Source: Phenylobacterium sp. (GTDB taxonomy: Bacteria; Pseudomonadota; Alphaproteobacteria; Caulobacterales; Caulobacteraceae). From it: a DNA stretch of 33,295 bases. The stretch lies in contig NZ_JAUSLG010000009.1 in assembly GCF_030646615.1 (NCBI RefSeq), positions 1-33,295 on the forward strand, given 5' to 3'. A program made the translations under genes and the position numbers. Positions 22,536-30,769 of this stretch are shown one piece after another (the stretch's first letter is position 1; the number at the start of each line of letters is the position of its first letter). The notes below the pieces were generated by a model that had not been told where the DNA came from, searched no databases, and saw only the letters and a program-made list of their open reading frames with translations.

Positions 22536-23823
22536 CGGCCTCGAGCCGGGTGAACAGCAGCTTGTCGATCCGGCGCCCGTCCATGTCCATCACCTCGATC
22601 TGGTAGCGGCGGATGGTGGCGATGTCGCCTTCCTGGGGGATGCGGCCCATGCGGTGGAGCACCAGGCCCGCGGCGGTGTGGAAGCCCTCATTCTCCTGGA
22701 AGGTCTCCCCCAGGCGGTCGCCCAGGTCCATCAGGTCGGCCCGGCCATCCACCAGGAACGAGCCGTCGTCCCGGCGGACGATCAGCGGCGCGGAGGCCCC
22801 ATCATGCTCTTCGGGGAAGTCGCCGGCGATCATTTCCAGCAGGTCGATGGGGGTGACCACGCCGTCCAGATTGCCGAACTCATCGACCACGAAGGCCATG
22901 TGTGTGGTGGTCTTCTTGAAGTGCTCCAGGGCGCGCAGGATCGACGTGGTGTCGGGGATGAACAGCGGGGTGTGGATCAGGGGCTCCAGCTCGAAGGGCG
23001 CGGCGTCCATCAGCAGGTCGGCGACATCCTTCTTGTGCAGCACGCCCAGGGGATCATCGACCTCCTGGCCGCGGCTGACCACGATGCGCGAATAGGGGCA
23101 GGCGCGGATTTCCTCGCGGATCTTCTCCTGCGTGTCGGACAGCGAGATCCAGTAGACGTCCCGCCGGGGCGTCATGGCCACCCGCACAGGGCGGTCGCCC
23201 AGCCGCATCACCTCGGTCATGATCTGCTGCTCGGCCGGCTCGATCAGGCCGGCGCGGGCGCCCTCGGCCAGGGCCATTTCCACATCTTCCTGGCTCATGG
23301 CCTCGCCCTGGGCGTCGCGGACCCCCAGCAGCCGCAGAACAAAGGCGGTCGATCCGGTCAAAAACGTGATGAAGGGACCCATCGCCAGCGCCAGCCAGGT
23401 CAGGGGGCGGGCGGCCATGGCGGCCATGGCCTCGGGGAAGATCAGGGCCAGCCGCTTGGGCTCCAGCTCGCCGACGATCAGCGACAAATAGGTCAGGCAG
23501 ACCACGACCACGCCCGTCGAGATGGCTTTGGAATAGGCCGCCAGGGGGCCGGCCTCCAGCAGCAGGTCCAGCTCGCCGGCGATGGTGGCCTGGCCGAAGG
23601 CGCCGGCCAGGATGCCGATCAGGGTGATCCCCACCTGCACCGACGACAGGAAGCGGGTCGGCTGTTCGGCCAGGCGAAGGGCGGCGGCCGCGCCCTTGTC
23701 GCCGCGATCGGCCCGGGCCTGCAGCTTACCCTTGCGCGCGGAGACCACGGCCAGCTCGGACATGGCGAAGAGGCCGTTGAGCACCAGCAGGAGCAGGACG
23801 GCGACGATGGCGGCGAGGAGCAT
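22519..23823 (-). CDS. CNNM/CorC-type membrane protein with CBS pair (hemolysin family, TlyC-like)
   Basis: 434-residue protein. Residues about 1-190 form the DUF21 (CNNM) membrane domain with hydrophobic helices (MLLAAIVAVLLLLVLNGLFA, LLSSVQVGITLIGILAGAF, TGVVVVCLTYLSLIVGELEP), containing the ELAVVSARK and VGELEPKRLAL motifs of the family. About 205-330 is a pair of CBS domains (MTPRRDVYWISLSDTQEKI, HMAFVVDEFGNLDGVVTPIDL), and about 345-430 a CorC_HlyC transporter-associated domain. Members act in magnesium or cobalt transport or efflux; the name hemolysin is historic. It is probably cotranscribed with arfB (17-nt overlap). Confidence 0.92.
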   Translation of the reverse strand: MLLAAIVAVLLLLVLNGLFAMSELAVVSARKGKLQARADRGDKGAAAALRLAEQPTRFLSSVQVGITLIGILAGAFGQATIAGELDLLLEAGPLAAYSKAISTGVVVVCLTYLSLIVGELEPKRLALIFPEAMAAMAARPLTWLALAMGPFITFLTGSTAFVLRLLGVRDAQGEAMSQEDVEMALAEGARAGLIEPAEQQIMTEVMRLGDRPVRVAMTPRRDVYWISLSDTQEKIREEIRACPYSRIVVSRGQEVDDPLGVLHKKDVADLLMDAAPFELEPLIHTPLFIPDTTSILRALEHFKKTTTHMAFVVDEFGNLDGVVTPIDLLEMIAGDFPEEHDGASAPLIVRRDDGSFLVDGRADLMDLGDRLGETFQENEGFHTAAGLVLHRMGRIPQEGDIATIRRYQIEVMDMDGRRIDKLLFTRLEADAEDH

Positions 23824-23910
23824 GGACCTGAAACAGGGAGGCGTGACCGGGGGGTGGCCGCCGCTCCAGTCTAGGGCCTTGGCGGTTTCACGCCAGATGG
23901 GATGGGGTGA

Positions 23911-24396
23911 CTAGGTCTGCACCTTGCAGGCCGGGCAGAGGCCGCGGGCTTCAAGCGTCACCGTGCGCACGGCGTAGCCGGCGATCTCGGCGGCGGCGAA
24001 CTGGGCCGAAAAGTCGGGCTCGAACTCCTGGGCCGCGCCACAGCACTCGCAGATCAGGAAGGCCGCCCGGTGGCCGGCGCCCTCCATCCGGCAAGGAACA
24101 TAGGCGTTCAGGCTCTCGATGCGGTGGGCGAAGCCCAGCCGCTCAAGGAATTCCAGGGCGCGATAGACCGTGGGCGGCTTGGCCGGCTCGCCGTCCTGGC
24201 CATAGGCGGCGATCAGGTCATAGGCCTTCATCGGCCCGTCGGACTCCAGAAGCAGCTCCAGGACCCGGCGGCGCGGCGGGGTCAGCCGCTCGCGCGTGCG
24301 CTCGCACTGCGCCTGGGCGGCGGCGACGGCGTTCGCCAGGGCGACGCCTTCGAGGCCCGGTTGCGCGCTTTCGGCGTGGTGACACTCGGCTCCCAT
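23911..24396 (-). CDS. zur: Fur-family regulator, probably zinc uptake regulator Zur
   Basis: 161-residue Fur-type repressor. The winged helix lies at about 35-100 (RLTPPRRRVLELLLESDGPMKAYDL, PPTVYRALEFLERLGFAHRIESLNAYV), with the structural zinc Cys pairs Cys116/Cys119 (CECC) and Cys154/Cys157 (CPAC). The extra N-terminal His and Cys (CHH at 5-7) and the lack of the Fur-type HHDH pattern point to Zur. The block GHRAAFLICECCGAAQEF is a common Zur form. It is divergent from a TonB receptor with a His-rich loop, with a Zur-box-like palindrome between. Zinc sensing is thus very likely although not shown directly. Confidence 0.9.
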   Translation of the reverse strand: MGAECHHAESAQPGLEGVALANAVAAAQAQCERTRERLTPPRRRVLELLLESDGPMKAYDLIAAYGQDGEPAKPPTVYRALEFLERLGFAHRIESLNAYVPCRMEGAGHRAAFLICECCGAAQEFEPDFSAQFAAAEIAGYAVRTVTLEARGLCPACKVQT

Positions 24397-24436
24397 GCAG
24401 ACCAGCTAAACATCTCTCTTTTTCAGCGCAACAGGC

Positions 24437-24464
24437 TTGACGTCTAGTTATGTTATTTCATAAC
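24437..24464 (+). promoter_or_regulatory. Candidate Zur box over a receptor promoter
   Basis: GTTATGTTATTTCATAAC (24447-24464) is an 18-bp inverted repeat, 16 of 18 bases fitting a perfect palindrome GTTATGTTA/TAACATAAC, the style of alphaproteobacterial Zur boxes. TTGACG (24437-24442) and CATAAC (24459-24464), 16 nt apart, form a weak sigma-70 promoter for the receptor, so the box would cover the -10 and block transcription when zinc is high. Confidence 0.7.
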
Positions 24465-24497
24465 GCTGCGGGTCAATTTCAAGAACGGGACGCCGAC

Positions 24498-26546
24498 ATG
24501 CGTAAATCTATCCTCCTGGCGTCCGCCGCCCTTTTGGCGGCGGCCGGTCCAGCCCTTGGCCAGACCGGTTCTCGCCCCACCAGCGTGTCGGAAGTCGTGG
24601 TGACGGCGGCGCCCTATGTGGTGTCCCTGGATTCGGTGACCACCAGCGTCGACGTGATCGACCGTGACGATCTGGATACCGCGCCGGCCGCCGGCCTAGG
24701 CGAGGTGCTGAGCAATCTGCCCGGCGTGCGTTCCAGCTTCTTTGGCCCTGGCGCCAGCCGCCCGGTGATCCGCGGCCTGTCGGGCCCCCGGGTCCTGGTG
24801 CTCACCAACGGCGTCGGCATGGTGGACGCCAGCGCCCTGTCGCCGGATCACCAGGTGGCGGTCGATCCCCAGGAGGCCCGGCGGATCGAGGTGCTGCGCG
24901 GCTCGGCGGCGCTCGCCTATGGCGGCTCGGCGATCGGCGGGGTGGTCAATGTGATCGACGACCGCATCGCCGAAGCCCCGGTGGAGGGGATCGAAGGCCG
25001 GATCATGGGCGCGCTGTCCAGCGGCGACAGCGGCGAAACCGCCTCGGGCGCGATCAAGGCCGGCCTCGGGCCCTGGGTGTTCAGCCTCGACGCCCTGCGG
25101 CGCCAGAGCGACGACTATGACGTGCCGACCCTGCCGGAATCCCGCCGGCAGCTGGCCGCCGAGGGCGAAGAGTTCCTCGGCAAGCAGGACAGCGTGGTGG
25201 AGAACACCGCCGTCGCCCTCGATTCTTATGGCGCCGGCGTCTCCTATGTGGGTGACCGGGGGTTCCTGGGGGTGGCGGTCAAGCAGACCGACACGCGCTA
25301 CGGCGTGCCCGGCCATGCCCATGAGCATGGAGACGAAGATCATGATCATGATGATGACGACCACGACGACGAGGATCATGGCGCCGAAGAGGGCGTGCGC
25401 ATCGATCTGAAACAGACCCGCTATGACCTGCGCGGCGGCCTCGACGTGGCCTTTGGTCCGTTCGAGCGGGTGCGGTTCGCCGGCGGCTATGCGGACTACG
25501 AGCATGTGGAGATCGAGGACGGCGCGCCGGCCACCCGTTTCCTTTCCGAGGGGTGGGAAGGCCGGCTGGAGCTGGTCCAGGTGGAACGCAATGGATGGCA
25601 GGGCGCGATCGGCGTCCAGGCCCTGACCCGGGATTTCGACGCCCTGGGCGAAGAAGCCTATGTGCCGGCCGTGGAGATCAACGAGGTGGGCGTCTTCACC
25701 CTGCAACGTCTGGACCGGGACTCCTGGGGCGTTGAGGGCGGTCTGCGCTTTGATCGCCGCACCCTGGACACCGCCGCCCAGGAGACCGAATTCGACAACG
25801 TGTCGGCCAGCCTCGGCGCCTTCATGCGACCGGCCGACGGGTGGTTCGCCGGCGTCAGCCTGTCGCGGGCCGGGCGGGCGCCCACTGAGGCCGAACTCTT
25901 CGCCGCCGGCCCCCACATCGCCACCCGGGCCTTCGAACAGGGCGATGCGAGCCTGGACTCCGAGATTTCCTACGCCCTGGACGCGACCCTCCACTATGAC
26001 GGCGGCCCCTGGGACGCCGACCTGCACGCCTTCGCCGTGCGTTACGAAGGGTTCATCGACCTTCGCCCGACGGGCGCGGAGGATGCCGAGAGCGAGCTTC
26101 CCATCTTCGCCTACCAGCAGACCGACGCCGAGTTCTGGGGCGGGGAGGCCGAGGTTTCCTACCGCCTCTGGGAAGCCGGCGATCGCAGCTTCACCCTGGA
26201 GGGCGTCGCCGACTATGTGCGCGGCGACACCGACCTGGGCGCCCCGGCCCGCATCCCGCCCTGGTCGGCCACGGCCCGCGGCGTCTTCGAATCCGGCTGG
26301 TGGACGGGGAAGCTCGAGCTGCGCCAGGTGGGCGACCAGGACCGGGTGGCCGAGGGCGAACTGCCCACGGACGGCTATCGGATGATCAACGCCTCGCTGG
26401 TGGTGCGTCCCACCGACGGGTTCAAGATCTTCGTCGAAGGCCGCAACCTGAACGACGCCGAGGCCCGTGAGCACGCCTCGTTCCTGAAGGACCTTGCCCC
26501 TCTGCAAGGGCGGACCTTCCGCCTGGGGCTGGGCTACACCTTCTGA
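24498..26546 (+). CDS. TonB-dependent receptor with His/Asp-rich loop, probable zinc receptor (ZnuD-like)
   Basis: 682-residue outer-membrane receptor. Signal peptide at 1-22 (MRKSILLASAALLAAAGPAL), TonB-box-like segment SEVVVTAAP (31-39), plug domain (about 50-165: VLSNLPGVRSSFFGPGASRP, VIRGLSGPRVLVLTNGV, RRIEVLRGSAALAYGGSAIGG), then a beta barrel ending in Phe (FRLGLGYTF). Residues 273-294 form a loop with seven His among Asp and Glu (HAHEHGDEDHDHDDDD onwards), as in zinc receptors such as ZnuD. The start is the ATG at 24498; an ATG at 24450 would place 16 more residues before the signal. Next to zur and below a Zur-type palindrome, it likely imports zinc into the periplasm when zinc is scarce. 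Confidence 0.92.
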   Translation: MRKSILLASAALLAAAGPALGQTGSRPTSVSEVVVTAAPYVVSLDSVTTSVDVIDRDDLDTAPAAGLGEVLSNLPGVRSSFFGPGASRPVIRGLSGPRVLVLTNGVGMVDASALSPDHQVAVDPQEARRIEVLRGSAALAYGGSAIGGVVNVIDDRIAEAPVEGIEGRIMGALSSGDSGETASGAIKAGLGPWVFSLDALRRQSDDYDVPTLPESRRQLAAEGEEFLGKQDSVVENTAVALDSYGAGVSYVGDRGFLGVAVKQTDTRYGVPGHAHEHGDEDHDHDDDDHDDEDHGAEEGVRIDLKQTRYDLRGGLDVAFGPFERVRFAGGYADYEHVEIEDGAPATRFLSEGWEGRLELVQVERNGWQGAIGVQALTRDFDALGEEAYVPAVEINEVGVFTLQRLDRDSWGVEGGLRFDRRTLDTAAQETEFDNVSASLGAFMRPADGWFAGVSLSRAGRAPTEAELFAAGPHIATRAFEQGDASLDSEISYALDATLHYDGGPWDADLHAFAVRYEGFIDLRPTGAEDAESELPIFAYQQTDAEFWGGEAEVSYRLWEAGDRSFTLEGVADYVRGDTDLGAPARIPPWSATARGVFESGWWTGKLELRQVGDQDRVAEGELPTDGYRMINASLVVRPTDGFKIFVEGRNLNDAEAREHASFLKDLAPLQGRTFRLGLGYTF

Positions 26547-26576
26547 TCCAGCCGTCGCCGGACAGGGCTTAACGAA

Positions 26577-26609
26577 AAACCCCCGGAAGCCTGGCTTCCG
26601 GGGGTTTTG
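26577..26609. terminator. Strong bidirectional intrinsic terminator
   Basis: A 16-bp perfect inverted repeat (26577-26592 and 26594-26609) around a single T, with a core of CCCCCGGAAGCC paired to GGCTTCCGGGGG. A T run (TTTTGTT) follows on the plus strand and the complement of AAAAA precedes it on the minus strand. It ends the TonB receptor transcript and the convergent DUF4167 transcript. Confidence 0.92.
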
Positions 26610-26637
26610 TTATTGTCGCGAGACGTTTGGGGAACCC

Positions 26638-27555
26638 TCAGGCTTCCTCGGTCTCGCTGGACGGCGGCGCGCCTTCGCCACCTTCGAAGCTGCGGGGGGC
26701 GCGGCGGCGGCGGGGCTTGCGGACGGGCTCTTCGCCTTCGGCCTTGGGCTCGGCGCTGCGGGGGGCCTGCAGGAAGGCCGGCGCCTCGCTGGCGCCGCCC
26801 TCGGCGTCGCGCAGCATGGGGCCGTCGGGGACGGGCGTCTCGGCCACCAGGGGGGAGGCCTGAGGCTCGACCACCGCCATCGGATCCCGTTCGGGGCGCT
26901 CGCTACGGTCGGTCCGCTCGCGGCGGTTCTCATCGCGGTCGCGCCAGCGCTCACGGCGGGGCGGACGGGTCTCGTCCCGCGCCCGATCATCCCTGGGCTG
27001 GTCGTCCCGCGGGCGATCGTCTCTCGGACGATCGTCTCTGGCCCGGTCCTCTCTGGGGCGATCATCGCGAGCACGATCCTCCCGCGGGCGATCGTCGCGC
27101 GAACGGTCGTCCCGGCGGTTCTGGTCACGATTCTGGTCGCGATCGCGGCCGTTGCGGTCGCTGTCGTTGTCGGACTCGTTGTCGCCGCCCTCGGGGGCGT
27201 CAGACACCTGCTGCTGGCCGCTCTCGTCCTCGAAGTCGATGTCGAGGCCCGAGCTTACCTGGTCGCGGCCCAGGATCTCGCTGGGCGAGCGCTGGGGCTG
27301 CATGGCGCGCAGCAGGCGGAAATAGTGTTCGGCGTGCTGGAGATAGTTCTCCGCCAGAACCCGGTCGCTGGACGACGTCGCGTCGCGAGCAAGCTGCTGG
27401 TACTTTTCGAAAACGTGCTGGGCGTTGCCCCGCACCTTGACGCCGTCGGGGCCATTCGAATCGAAGGCGCGGTTCGCGTTGTGCTGCTGGGGCTTATTCC
27501 CGCCGCCTCCGCGATTGCGTCCGCGCTGACGCTTCATGCCCTTGAAATCTCTCAT
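26638..27555 (-). CDS. DUF4167 family protein with Arg/Asp-rich low-complexity region
   Basis: 305-residue protein. The conserved DUF4167 part is residues about 1-100: RGRNRGGGGNKPQQ, AFDSNGPDGVKVRGNAQHVFEKYQQLARDA and RVLAENYLQHAEHYFRLLRAMQ. The rest (about 125-225) is a repeat of Arg-Asp/Arg-Pro pairs (RDDRPREDRARDDRPRDDRP), then a Pro/Ala/Glu-rich tail with KPRRRRAPRSFEGG. It is probably an intrinsically disordered, possibly RNA-binding protein; its function is unknown. The start could be ATG 27555 or the ATG six codons later (AAGGGC before it). In alphaproteobacteria it stands after prfA-prmC, as here. The 247 nt between it and prmC hold no gene; only a GGGCG-TAG-CGCCC hairpin is seen. 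Confidence 0.85.
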   Translation of the reverse strand: MRDFKGMKRQRGRNRGGGGNKPQQHNANRAFDSNGPDGVKVRGNAQHVFEKYQQLARDATSSSDRVLAENYLQHAEHYFRLLRAMQPQRSPSEILGRDQVSSGLDIDFEDESGQQQVSDAPEGGDNESDNDSDRNGRDRDQNRDQNRRDDRSRDDRPREDRARDDRPREDRARDDRPRDDRPRDDQPRDDRARDETRPPRRERWRDRDENRRERTDRSERPERDPMAVVEPQASPLVAETPVPDGPMLRDAEGGASEAPAFLQAPRSAEPKAEGEEPVRKPRRRRAPRSFEGGEGAPPSSETEEA

Positions 27556-27802
27556 ATGCGGTAACCGTCTTGCGCCGCGCCCAGGGCGTACCCTTCAGGA
27601 CGTGCGGCTGCGTTAGCCTCATCTCGGGAGTGGGCGTAGCGCCCATTGTTCCGTGTTGAAGACGTAAATAATCCCCGTCATCCGCCCGATCTGGGAGCGC
27701 GCGTCGCAACGCGGCGCTTGCCGGAGTGGCCGCTGTCCCGATTTCCGGGTTCCAGCCTGTTTCACCGGCGATTTGGGTGGAGACAATTAGGGATGTAGCG
27801 AT

Positions 27803-28672
27803 TCAGGCCGGATTTTCCAAGGCTCTTTTTTCGCCGAGCACCACCCGGTCCAGTCCGGCGAGGTCCTGGTTGGTCCTGACGCCCTCCGCGCCGGCCTCAC
27901 GGAAGAGCGCCTCGACGGCGGCCTTCTGGTCATAGCCGATCTCCACGGCGAAGCGGCCGCCGGGCTTGAGCACCCGCAGGATCTCCGGCGCCAGGCGACG
28001 ATAGGCGTCCAGTCCATCGGGGCCGCCGTCCAGGGCCAGGCGCGGTTCGTGCACCCGAACCTCAGGCTCCAGGGTCTCGATCACCTCCGAGGCGATATAG
28101 GGCGGGTTAGCGGTGACGATGTCGAAGCTGGCGTCCGAAAGGCCATCGGCCCAGTCGCCGCGCAACAGGGCGCACCGGCCCGCCAGGCCCAGATGGGCCG
28201 CATTGTCCCGCGCCACCGCCAGGGCGTCCTCCGACACATCGACCCCCAGGCCCCGGGCGTTCGGCCGCTCGGCGAGGATGGCCAGCAGGATGGCGCCGGA
28301 GCCGACGCCGAGATCGAGGATCGAGACCCGCTCGTCTTCGGTTCCGGCCTTGAGAACCGCATCGACGACGCATTCGGTGTCGGGCCGCGGGGTCAGCACA
28401 TCCGGCGTCACCTGCAGCATGATCTTCCAGAAGCCCTTGCGGCCCAGGATGTGGCTCACCGGCTCCCGCCGCGATCGGCGGGTCAGATAGTCTTCGAGCG
28501 TGGCTTCCTGCTCCGGCGTCAGGGTCCGGTAGGGATCGGTGACGATGTCCAGCCGCGTGGCGTCGGCCGCGGCCTCCACCAGCAGGCGGGCGTCGATCAC
28601 GGGGCCGGCCAGGCCTACCGCCTCAAGTTGCGCCTTGGCCTTGGCCCAGGCCTGCACCAGGGTCAGGCTCAC
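27803..28672 (-). CDS. prmC: Peptide chain release factor N(5)-glutamine methyltransferase PrmC
   Basis: 289-residue SAM-dependent enzyme that methylates the Gln of the GGQ motif in release factors. The N-terminal helical domain (about 1-85) recognises the factor; about 90-289 is the class I methyltransferase fold with ILDLGVGSGAI (SAM turn, about 119-129), GVDVSEDALAVARDNA and the catalytic NPPYI at 189-193. RKGFWKIMLQVTPDVLTPRPDTE is also characteristic. The start is GTG at 28672, inside a GTGA overlap with the MOSC gene stop, so translation is coupled to it. Its substrate gene prfA lies upstream in the same direction but separated by the YihY and MOSC genes. Confidence 0.95.
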   Translation of the reverse strand: MSLTLVQAWAKAKAQLEAVGLAGPVIDARLLVEAAADATRLDIVTDPYRTLTPEQEATLEDYLTRRSRREPVSHILGRKGFWKIMLQVTPDVLTPRPDTECVVDAVLKAGTEDERVSILDLGVGSGAILLAILAERPNARGLGVDVSEDALAVARDNAAHLGLAGRCALLRGDWADGLSDASFDIVTANPPYIASEVIETLEPEVRVHEPRLALDGGPDGLDAYRRLAPEILRVLKPGGRFAVEIGYDQKAAVEALFREAGAEGVRTNQDLAGLDRVVLGEKRALENPA

Positions 28673-29469
28673 AGGGCGCCGGCCCGCGGCGCAGCCGCCG
28701 TCGTCTCCGCCTGGGGCTGGCTGCAGGCGTCGCCCGGGGCGACCTCGCCCTCGCGGGTGACATGGACATAGACGCCACAGAACATGTGGCCGAAATGCTC
28801 GTACAAGGCCTTGGTGATCTCCATGTCGCGCTCGGCGGTGTGGGGGTGGACGTCGGGGGCGGCGCAGCGGACGATCGGCTTGAACACCTTAGCCTGGGCC
28901 CAGCCCACCATCAGATCCCGCCCGGCCCAGCCATTTTCAGCCCAGGCCGGCCAGCCGTCCACATAGATGTTGGCGCGGAACCGCAAGGGATCAATTTCCC
29001 GGCCGAGCTTCTGCTCCAGGTCGCGGACGCTGGCCAGATTGACGATCGAGACGTCGCCCCGGGGATGATCCATGAACCTGTGGCCCGGAGCCTCGACCAC
29101 ACGAAGCGGCCCACGGACCTCGTCGTCCAGAAGCCGTGTCAGCCAGTCGGCGAAGGCCTGACGGCCGGCGGCCTCGCCCAGGTGCGCGGCAAGGGCGGGC
29201 TGGCCGGCCGCTTCGACGTGCAGCACGCCGGAGTCCTCGTCGTAGCGGGAATGCGCCCGGGCCACGGCCGGGATCGCCGCCAGGACGGCGAACTTCTGTT
29301 TCGGGATGAAGACCGGCGCGGCCGGATCAAAGCCCGAGGGCCCGTTCTCCACGGCGAACAGGCGATCGCAAGGAAAGGGCGCCCCGGCGCCCAGCCGGAC
29401 CCGGTCCAGCTGTTCGGGGGTGAAACCCTTGACGGGGTGCCGATAGAGGGCTGCCACTTGTCCGGTCAT
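28669..29469 (-). CDS. MOSC domain-containing protein
   Basis: 266-residue protein with an N-terminal MOSC-associated beta-barrel domain (about 1-110, VAALYRHPVKGFTPEQLDRVRL, CDRLFAVEN) and a C-terminal MOSC domain (about 120-250). The conserved Cys is in IVRCAAPDVHPHTAERD (about 202-218), the position proposed to carry sulfur or bind molybdenum cofactor. Relatives include the molybdenum cofactor sulfurase C-terminal part and mARC-type reductases, but here no partner domain is fused. The gene overlaps the prmC start by 4 nt (GTGA) and is divergent from the YihY gene, with 78 nt between. Its link to prmC is unexplained. Confidence 0.9.
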   Translation of the reverse strand: MTGQVAALYRHPVKGFTPEQLDRVRLGAGAPFPCDRLFAVENGPSGFDPAAPVFIPKQKFAVLAAIPAVARAHSRYDEDSGVLHVEAAGQPALAAHLGEAAGRQAFADWLTRLLDDEVRGPLRVVEAPGHRFMDHPRGDVSIVNLASVRDLEQKLGREIDPLRFRANIYVDGWPAWAENGWAGRDLMVGWAQAKVFKPIVRCAAPDVHPHTAERDMEITKALYEHFGHMFCGVYVHVTREGEVAPGDACSQPQAETTAAAPRAGAL

Positions 29470-29547
29470 GGGCCTCCTGTTGCCGCAAGGCGGCCGGCGT
29501 CACAAGGGGAACGGTGTGGCTTGCGAAGGGTTTGATCGCACGTAACC

Positions 29548-30768
29548 ATGACCGCGCCCCGCCAGACCTCCTCCCGCCGTCGCATCGGCGTCGATCTCGC
29601 CCGAAAGGGTCTGGTCGCAGCGCCCTGGGTGGCGCTGGCGGCGCTCGCCTTCTGGAAGCGGCGGCTGATCGAGCCGCCAGCCGGGATGAGTCGCCCCATC
29701 GCCGCCGATCCCCTGCAGATCGAGATCGAGGAGCCGGGCCGGGGCCGCCTGGCAGGCCATCCAAGGCACATCCCGCCGCACGGCTGGAAGGATGTCATCT
29801 GGCGCACCACCGCCGAGATCAGCCGCGACCAGCTCCCCCGGGTCGCGGCCGGCGTCACCTTCTACACCCTGCTGGCCATCGTTCCGGCCCTGGCGGTCTT
29901 TGTCTCGCTCTATGGCCTGTTCGCCGATGTGAGCCAGGTCCAGGGCCAGCTTGCCCAGATGTCGCAGGTGATCCCCGGCGACGTGGTCGACATCATCGGC
30001 GAGCAGATGAAACGCCTGGCGGTGGAGCGGAAGGCCAATCTCAGCCTGGCCTTCGCCTTCAGCCTGCTGCTCTCGGTCTGGACCGCCAGCAACGCCGTGC
30101 GCGCCCTCGTCGAGGGGGTGAACATCGCCTATGACGAGGACGAGAAGCGCAACATCGTCCAGCTGATGGCGCTCACCTATGCGGCCACCTTCGCCACCCT
30201 GGCCTTCCTCATCCTGGTGACCGGCCTCCTGGTGGCCGCCCCCATCGCACTCAGGCTCCTGGGCCTGGGGAGCCTCGAAGTGTTCTGGGGCCCGCTGCGC
30301 TGGCTGATCCTGCTGGCGATCGGAGCGATGGCGTTCACCGTGCTCTATCGCTATGGCCCGTGCCGCGCGCGGGCGCGGTGGCGGTGGGTGCTGCCCGGCG
30401 GGGTTTTCGCCTCGGTGGTCTGGATGGGCGGCTCCCTGGGCTTCTCCTGGTACATCAACAACATCGCCCGGTACGACGCCACCTATGGCTCCCTGGGCGC
30501 CATCATCGGCTTCATGATGTGGATCTGGGTTTCGGTGATGGTCGTGCTGCTGGGCGCCGAGCTGAACGCCGAGATCGAACACCAGACGGCGCTGGATTCC
30601 ACCACAGGGCCGGAACAACCCTTAGGTCAGCGGGGCGCGACCATGGCCGACACGGTGGGCCTGGCCCTGACCACGACCCTGGCCGACGCCCTTGGGGCGG
30701 TGCGAAGCCGCGGCGCCAGCCTGGCGGCCCGCCTGCGCCGCGCCAGGCCAGATACGCCGGAAAGCTAG
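29548..30768 (+). CDS. YihY/BrkB family inner-membrane protein
   Basis: 406-residue protein. After a charged N terminus of about 95 residues (with a hydrophobic stretch KGLVAAPWVALAALAFW at about 20-36) comes the YihY/BrkB domain, about residues 100-350, with six hydrophobic helices (GVTFYTLLAIVPALAVFVSL, SLAFAFSLLLSVWTASNAVR, YAATFATLAFLILVTGLLVA, GSLGAIIGFMMWIWVSVMVV). Family hallmarks are the YGSLGAIIGFMMWIW and LGAELNAEIE segments. The function is unknown; older claims of RNase BN activity are no longer accepted. It is the only rightward gene in this part, and its stop is 1 nt from the stop of prfA. Confidence 0.93.
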   Translation: MTAPRQTSSRRRIGVDLARKGLVAAPWVALAALAFWKRRLIEPPAGMSRPIAADPLQIEIEEPGRGRLAGHPRHIPPHGWKDVIWRTTAEISRDQLPRVAAGVTFYTLLAIVPALAVFVSLYGLFADVSQVQGQLAQMSQVIPGDVVDIIGEQMKRLAVERKANLSLAFAFSLLLSVWTASNAVRALVEGVNIAYDEDEKRNIVQLMALTYAATFATLAFLILVTGLLVAAPIALRLLGLGSLEVFWGPLRWLILLAIGAMAFTVLYRYGPCRARARWRWVLPGGVFASVVWMGGSLGFSWYINNIARYDATYGSLGAIIGFMMWIWVSVMVVLLGAELNAEIEHQTALDSTTGPEQPLGQRGATMADTVGLALTTTLADALGAVRSRGASLAARLRRARPDTPES

Positions 30769-30769
30769 A

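Noticed and set aside
22378..23874. Plus-strand open frame of 498 codons opposite the CNNM/CorC-type gene
   Set aside because: It is antisense to a gene with DUF21, CBS and CorC_HlyC domains, and its product has His/Gln/Gly-rich composition typical of mirror frames.
24450..24497. ATG at 24450 as the start of the TonB receptor
   Set aside because: It lies inside the Zur-box-like palindrome and would put 16 hydrophilic residues before the signal peptide. The ATG at 24498 begins a classic signal sequence.
24696..26507. Long minus-strand open frame (603 codons) opposite the TonB receptor
   Set aside because: It is antisense to a receptor with clear signal, plug and barrel motifs. GC-rich DNA with strong third-position bias makes such mirror frames common, and its product has low-complexity Gly/His/Val composition without motifs.
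26880..27180. Repetitive DNA in the DUF4167 gene taken as a CRISPR-like or satellite array
   Set aside because: The units are irregular and in frame with an Arg/Asp-rich protein; there are no equal repeats with unique spacers and no cas genes.
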